From assembly GCF_900156515.1 (NCBI RefSeq), contig NZ_FTNU01000014.1, positions 1-62,719 of the forward strand: a stretch of 62,719 nt of DNA, given 5' to 3'. The notes below the pieces were generated by a model. That model was not told the DNA's origin and did no database searches. It saw nothing but the letters and a program-made list of their open reading frames with translations. Numbering within the stretch: position 1 is the first letter of the stretch; the number at the start of each line of letters is the position of its first letter. Made by a program: the position numbers and the translations under genes. Positions 59,006 to 62,719 of this stretch are shown piece after piece. Origin of the DNA: Moraxella cuniculi DSM 21768. Lineage in GTDB: Bacteria > Pseudomonadota > Gammaproteobacteria > Pseudomonadales > Moraxellaceae.

Positions 59006-59863
59006 ATGAAAAATTATGTAATCAGCCTTAGCCACAAGACGGATAGGCAAGAACATATCCGCCACGAATTTGGCAAACAGCAGATTGATTTTGAGTTTTT
59101 TGATGCCGTTACTCCCGAGCAAGTACCGTTACTGGCGAAGCAATTTAATATCAATATTGATAATGCAAACTTAACAATGGGTGAGTTGGCTTGCCTGTTC
59201 AGCCATATCAGCCTATGGCAAAAGTGCCTTGACGAGAATTTAAGCCATATCACGATTTTTGAGGACGATGTCTATCTTGGTGAAAATCTTAGGTCATTTT
59301 TGACCACGACAACATGGCTTGATACAACAATTGATGTCGTTAAGCTGGAATTTTTTGAACCTCTGGTAAAAATGCACAAAAACGCCCTGCCAGTCGGTGA
59401 TGGCAGAGTGCTGCGAGAGCTGCTTGAGATGCATCTTGGTACAGCAGGATATACGCTTAGCAAAAAAGCCTGTCAGCAGTTATTACAAAAACTGCCAACA
59501 ATCTCCAAACTTGTCGCGGTTGATCATATAGTCTTTGAATTGGCAATCCAAGAAAAACAATTGAGTGTTTATCAGCTCAATCCCGCCCTATGCGTGCAAT
59601 CAGACAGAACCTATCTGCTTGACAATCGCCAAACATTTCATGTATATGACAGTAGCCTCGAACACGACAGGCGAGACAGACTAAACGCTACTGCCCACAT
59701 TGATACCACTTATACTACCAACACCTCCACCCACCAATACCAAAAAAATAAAAAAACTTTGCCTGAAAAAATCAAGCGGGAATTCATGAGGGTTGTTTAT
59801 CAATTCTTAAATATAAAAAGCAGCATTAATGATAGATTGCATAATCGCATTAAATTTCGCTAA
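59006..59863 (+). CDS. GT25-family LOS glycosyltransferase, second copy
   Basis: 285 residues from ATG 59006; the frame is open 16 codons further but the shared start KNYVISLSHKTDRQEHIRHE matches the first GT25 gene. GELACLFSHISLWQKCLDEN and TIFEDDVYLGENL are the diagnostic acceptor/metal motifs; LVAVDHIVFELAI corresponds to the other copy's FAIDHVIFDAL. Clearly homologous to the gene at 56104 but diverged, so a different linkage or acceptor is likely. The C-terminus is basic (LPEKIKREFMRVVYQFLN). Last intact LOS gene before the rml remnant. Confidence 0.87.
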   Translation: MKNYVISLSHKTDRQEHIRHEFGKQQIDFEFFDAVTPEQVPLLAKQFNINIDNANLTMGELACLFSHISLWQKCLDENLSHITIFEDDVYLGENLRSFLTTTTWLDTTIDVVKLEFFEPLVKMHKNALPVGDGRVLRELLEMHLGTAGYTLSKKACQQLLQKLPTISKLVAVDHIVFELAIQEKQLSVYQLNPALCVQSDRTYLLDNRQTFHVYDSSLEHDRRDRLNATAHIDTTYTTNTSTHQYQKNKKTLPEKIKREFMRVVYQFLNIKSSINDRLHNRIKFR

Positions 59864-59915
59864 ATACCTAGTGAAGCAGTAATTGCCCCATTCGTCAGCC
59901 ATAATAAATTAAATC

Positions 59916-59940
59916 AAGTCCAATCAGATGGATTGGGCTT
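59916..59940 (+). terminator. hairpin after the second GT25 gene
   Basis: AAGTCCAATC / GATTGGGCTT with a 5-base loop (one wobble). No T run follows, so termination is uncertain. It marks the boundary between the LOS cluster and the rml remnant. Confidence 0.4.
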
Positions 59941-60010
59941 ATGCACATGCAATTAGCTAAGGTTTATCAGTCCAGCCTTTGGCAAGCTATGAAACCCTTG
60001 GTATTATTGC

Positions 60011-60484
60011 CGACATGTCAACAACCCAGAGCGTTTTGGCGTGGTAGAGTTTGATAAAAATGGCAAAGCCTTAAGCATAGAAGAAAAACCTACCGAGCCA
60101 AAATCACATTATGCGGTTACAGGGCTTTATTTTTATGACAATGATGTGGTAGAAATCGCCAAAAATATCAAACCTTCACATCGTGGTGAATTAGAAATTA
60201 CCGATGTTAATAATGTGTATTTACAAAAAGATACGCTAAATGTCGAGTTGCTTGGGCGTGGCTTTGCTTGGCTTGATACAGGTACGCACGACTCGTTGCT
60301 TGATGCAAGCCGATTTGTACAAACCATTGAACACAGACAAGGATTAAAAGTCGCGTGTTTAGAAGAAATTGCCTATGCAAATGGTTGGATAAATAATGAA
60401 CAATTGTTGGCACGAGCAGAGTTTTTTAAGAAAACAGGCTACGGACAATATTTATTAAAATTACATAAAGAGCATAACGGTTGA
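60011..60484 (+). pseudogene. rmlA: 5'-truncated rmlA (glucose-1-phosphate thymidylyltransferase)
   Basis: Only the C-terminal half of RmlA remains: [80 protein letters not shown], and the final [13 protein letters not shown]. The full enzyme has about 290 residues; about 157 are present. The N-terminal nucleotide-binding motif (GGxGTRLxPxT) is absent and homology starts abruptly near 60014. No proper start or ribosome binding site precedes the fragment, so it is almost certainly non-functional. It lies four bases before rmlC, the order of a former rml (dTDP-rhamnose) operon. Confidence 0.85.
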
Positions 60485-60487
60485 GGC

Positions 60488-61054
60488 ATGAACATGAATG
60501 TCATAGAAACCAAAATCCCTGAATTGTTGATTTTTGAACCACGAATTTTTGCCGATGAGCGTGGTTGGTTTATGGAAAGTTTTAACCAAAATGCATTTGC
60601 CAAGGCACTTCAAGAGCGTGGTTTTGAGGTGCCAACCTTTGTACAAGATAACCATTCCATGTCATCAAAAGGTGTGTTGCGTGGATTGCATTATCAAAGC
60701 GAACCCTTTGCCCAAGGAAAATTGGTGCGTGTGGTACAGGGTCGTGCCTTTGATGTTGCGGTGGATATTCGTAAAGACTCACCAACCTTTGGGCAATGGG
60801 TCAGTGTAGAATTAAATGCCCAAACGCATCGCCAATTTTGGATACCTGCAGGCTTTGCTCATGGCTTTGTTGCGTTAGAAAATAATACCCAATTTTTGTA
60901 CAAAACCACAAACTTTTACCACAAAGACAGCGAGCGAAGCATCATATGGAATGATAAGACGATAGGGATTGATTGGCAAACAGAGGGTTTGGAATTGATT
61001 ATCAATGAAAAAGATGCTCATGCCTTGTCTTTTATTCAGGCAACAAATGGCTGA
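60488..61054 (+). CDS. rmlC: dTDP-4-dehydrorhamnose 3,5-epimerase
   Basis: 188 residues, standard length. Third step of dTDP-L-rhamnose synthesis. Cupin-type fold with LLIFEPRIFADERGWFMESF, FVQDNHSMSSKGVLRGLHYQ (catalytic His in LRGLHYQ), GKLVRVVQGRAFDVAVDIRK, FWIPAGFAHGFVALENNTQF. The open frame is intact but the upstream rmlA is truncated and no rmlB or rmlD is in the window, so it is probably an operon remnant unless complementing genes lie elsewhere. Confidence 0.93.
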   Translation: MNMNVIETKIPELLIFEPRIFADERGWFMESFNQNAFAKALQERGFEVPTFVQDNHSMSSKGVLRGLHYQSEPFAQGKLVRVVQGRAFDVAVDIRKDSPTFGQWVSVELNAQTHRQFWIPAGFAHGFVALENNTQFLYKTTNFYHKDSERSIIWNDKTIGIDWQTEGLELIINEKDAHALSFIQATNG

Positions 61055-61096
61055 TTTGACAATTATTCATCGTGATGTTGGCTTATGCTTGCATGC

Positions 61097-61240
61097 CTTC
61101 CCAATCTCCCCAGCACTCACCGCATCCGCTACATCACCATTGGTTGTGGTGTAGGTAGTGATGGCTGTGGTTAGGCTTAAGATACTTGTGATGGTGTCTT
61201 TTTGCTCTTGGGTTGGGTCTTTGGAATCTTTAGTGTTAAA
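61097..61240 (-). pseudogene. orphan CdiA pretoxin-domain fragment
   Basis: Minus strand reads KDSKDPTQEQKDTITSILSL then TTAITTYTTTNGDVADAV and SAGEIGK, closely parallel to the pretoxin region of the CdiA at the window edge (SQEQKDTITSILNL ... GGSVADAVNGAEIGR). An in-frame stop precedes it and the sequence departs from the family right after EIGK, where VENN should begin. It is thus a short remnant of a displaced cdiA module, ending 43 bases from rmlC. Confidence 0.75.
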
Positions 61241-61304
61241 TCAACAGTCAGATAAGGCGGCGACCGACGGTGTGGTATACACCATGCGTACTACTAGATC
61301 TTTT

Positions 61305-61739
61305 TTAATACATACAAACACCCCTATCTTCAAAATCCACTTGGATATAAATAAATTCATTCTCATCCTTATCAATACGCTCTTTACCAATTTTAGTGTA
61401 TACATTGTAATCACAGTAAGATAAAATCGTGTTGCTATCTTCATCTGGTAAATTTTGCAGGTTTTTATTTTTCGGTATATTGTCTAGAATGATGGACAAA
61501 TATGCATCATTATAGGGAAATCTTCTAAATTCTGAAATGAGATTAACCGTAGGTTTGTAATAAGACCATTCATAAACAGGCTTGGGCAATCCTTGGGTTA
61601 AATGGTTCATGTCTGCTTGAATTTTATCCCTAAGCTTTGGAAAGCTATCAGGCATTTTATCTTGATTGACAGGATTTAGAAAATAATAGTCAATTTTCTG
61701 ATATATAAAAATAGGAAAGGTCAGCACAAAAACCACCAA
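61305..61739 (-). CDS. candidate CDI immunity protein (frame-disrupted start)
   Basis: 144 codons if read from a TTG at 61739. It begins with a hydrophobic segment (VVFVLTFPIFIYQKIDYYF) and then a soluble domain (FPKLRDKIQADMNHL, YEWSYYKPTVNLISEF, LPDEDSNTILSYCDYN). The natural start seems to be the ATG at 61771, which overlaps the cdiA stop as ATGA and encodes KKMSLSSLFF. That frame reaches a stop after 16 codons unless one T is added in the run of seven at 61738-61744. With eight T it would join in frame into one N-terminal membrane or signal segment. Position directly after a CdiA toxin makes it the immunity candidate. An N-terminal membrane helix is common when the toxin acts on the inner membrane. 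Family unknown. It may be a real mutation, a phase-variable tract or a sequencing error. Confidence 0.65.
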   Translation of the reverse strand: MVVFVLTFPIFIYQKIDYYFLNPVNQDKMPDSFPKLRDKIQADMNHLTQGLPKPVYEWSYYKPTVNLISEFRRFPYNDAYLSIILDNIPKNKNLQNLPDEDSNTILSYCDYNVYTKIGKERIDKDENEFIYIQVDFEDRGVCMY

Positions 61740-61744
61740 AAAAA
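61738..61744. repeat. 7-base homopolymer at the immunity-gene frame break
   Basis: Run of seven A on the plus strand (T on the coding strand). One extra base would connect the ATGA-coupled start at 61771 with the long immunity reading frame. Confidence 0.7.
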
Positions 61745-61767
61745 TAAGCTTGACAAAGACATCTTTT

Positions 61768-62719
61768 TCATTTTTTCCCGCCTAGTAATTTTTTGATTTG
61801 CTCAGATGTTAATACCAGTTCTGTTGCTTTCATTGTTGAGCCAGATGCACCGATCCCGCTTGCACCACTGAGTCTTGAACCATAGCCAGCATTAATACCA
61901 ACACCATAGGTGTTAATTTTATCGCCTGCTTTAGTTACTACCCTACCAACACAAACAACTTTGCATGCTTCGGTAGCAAATGAAGGTCCCTCAATAACCC
62001 TATCTATTTCACCTGCATTTTTCACACCTCCCACAATACTGCCAAAATTTACAGAGGCACCAGCAGATAGAATGTTGGATAACGAGGAGACATTAATATC
62101 TGGATGTCCAGAAGTAAATACTCGACCATTTTTATTATTAATCACTATGGTGTAACCCGCTACACCCCCAGAAATATTAATAATGGTCATATCGTTGTAT
62201 GTTTGGTGGACAGATTCAACACTTTGCATCACAATCTTAACTTGTCCTTGTAAACTTATCAATTTGAAGTATTTATCTCTGTCCCCATCGGCGAGAATCC
62301 AAGCACCTTCTCTTTCTGCTTCAAGATACATTTCATTATTATTCTCAACCCCAACTCTCCCAATCTCAGCTCCATTAACTGCATCGGCTACACTACCGCC
62401 TGTTGTGCTATAAGCAGTAGTAACTGTGGTTAAGTTTAAAATACTTGTAATAGTATCTTTTTGCTCTTGGCTTAGCTCGTTTGGTTTTTTGCCATATAAG
62501 TAATTTGCCAAGATAGGGGCGATGGCTTCATTACTGATGGCAGAAGCTGCACCTGTCATTGGGTCATTACCTGTGGCATAATTTGTAGCAGCACCTAGTA
62601 TGGCATGAGCCAGTAGGTGTTGCGGGCTTTGTTCTTCTGGGCGATTACCATTGTCTAGTTGGTTTAGGGTTTTGTTTTGTTTAAAGTATTGTCCTATGTT
62701 ATAACCTACTTGTGGACTT
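61768..62719 (-). CDS. cdiA: CdiA-like contact-dependent toxin, C-terminal part
   Basis: Partial gene entering from the right edge; the open frame continues to base 62719 beyond its first internal ATG. The distal part reads SPQVGYNIGQYFKQNKTLNQ, NGNRPEEQSPQHLLAHAILG, the DUF637/hemagglutinin-type region of CdiA proteins. It is followed by the pretoxin domain and the motif GVENN (VENN at 62349-62338), the known boundary where toxin modules are exchanged. The 189 residues after VENN are the toxin: EAEREGAWILADGDRDKYFK, VAGYTIVINNKNGRVFTSGH, and a Gly/Ser/Ala-rich end (GVGINAGYGSRLSGASGIGA). I do not recognise its family. The TGA stop overlaps the ATG of the putative immunity gene. Confidence 0.88.
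   Translation of the reverse strand, partial: SPQVGYNIGQYFKQNKTLNQLDNGNRPEEQSPQHLLAHAILGAATNYATGNDPMTGAASAISNEAIAPILANYLYGKKPNELSQEQKDTITSILNLTTVTTAYSTTGGSVADAVNGAEIGRVGVENNNEMYLEAEREGAWILADGDRDKYFKLISLQGQVKIVMQSVESVHQTYNDMTIINISGGVAGYTIVINNKNGRVFTSGHPDINVSSLSNILSAGASVNFGSIVGGVKNAGEIDRVIEGPSFATEACKVVCVGRVVTKAGDKINTYGVGINAGYGSRLSGASGIGASGSTMKATELVLTSEQIKKLLGGKK

Overview
The window looks like a chromosomal segment of a Moraxella species. The evidence is a roughly 42% GC core set of Moraxellaceae-type genes, a GyrA with Thr80 and Asp84 at the quinolone-determining positions, a double-domain Lgt3-type lipooligosaccharide (LOS) glucosyltransferase, and two-partner-secretion/CDI exoprotein loci. 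The species cannot be fixed from sequence reading alone.

Left end (1-7.9 kb) is accessory. It holds the 5' end of a large TpsA/CdiA-type exoprotein with an extended signal peptide (minus strand, running off the window). Next comes a decayed CDI-type toxin C-terminus followed by an intact small CPCC-family gene that overlaps it, and a low-GC spacer. A LysR regulator with Pasteurellaceae-like uptake motifs follows, then a type III restriction-modification pair (mod-res). Upstream of mod lie 21 perfect TGAT repeats inside a short leader reading frame with its own ribosome binding site.

Middle (8-54 kb) is mostly housekeeping: recD-recB, a uracil-DNA-glycosylase-like gene, uvrB, bamD, dnaG, a GST, gyrA, rpsT, a NarL/GacA-type response regulator, a carboxy-terminal protease, gpmI, a TetR regulator, a purine permease, a Bcp-type peroxiredoxin, a GT4 glycosyltransferase, cydC-cydD, fumC, a 5-formyl-THF cyclo-ligase, rpe with two small membrane proteins, fabI, folE, a phospholipase-D-like lipoprotein, an MFS transporter, rpiA, a LysO-like exporter, a UbiH-family hydroxylase and glnA. 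Several intrinsic terminators and a few promoters are legible.

Right end (54-62.7 kb) is again variable surface biology. An LOS glycosyltransferase cluster has a tandem-domain GT2 (Lgt3-like), two GT25 enzymes facing right, and two paralogous GT4 enzymes facing left that share 177 identical bases. It is followed by a 5'-truncated rmlA and an intact rmlC. Next is an orphan fragment of a CdiA pretoxin domain that stops just before the VENN motif. Last come a candidate CDI immunity gene and the C-terminus of a CdiA-like protein with an intact VENN motif and a toxin domain I do not recognise. The immunity gene's natural ATG overlaps the cdiA stop (ATGA), but the frame is broken by a 7-base homopolymer.

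The most interesting points are the two CDI remnants or modules bracketing the window, the repeat-controlled type III methyltransferase with a frame-dependent leader, and recombination within the LOS cluster.
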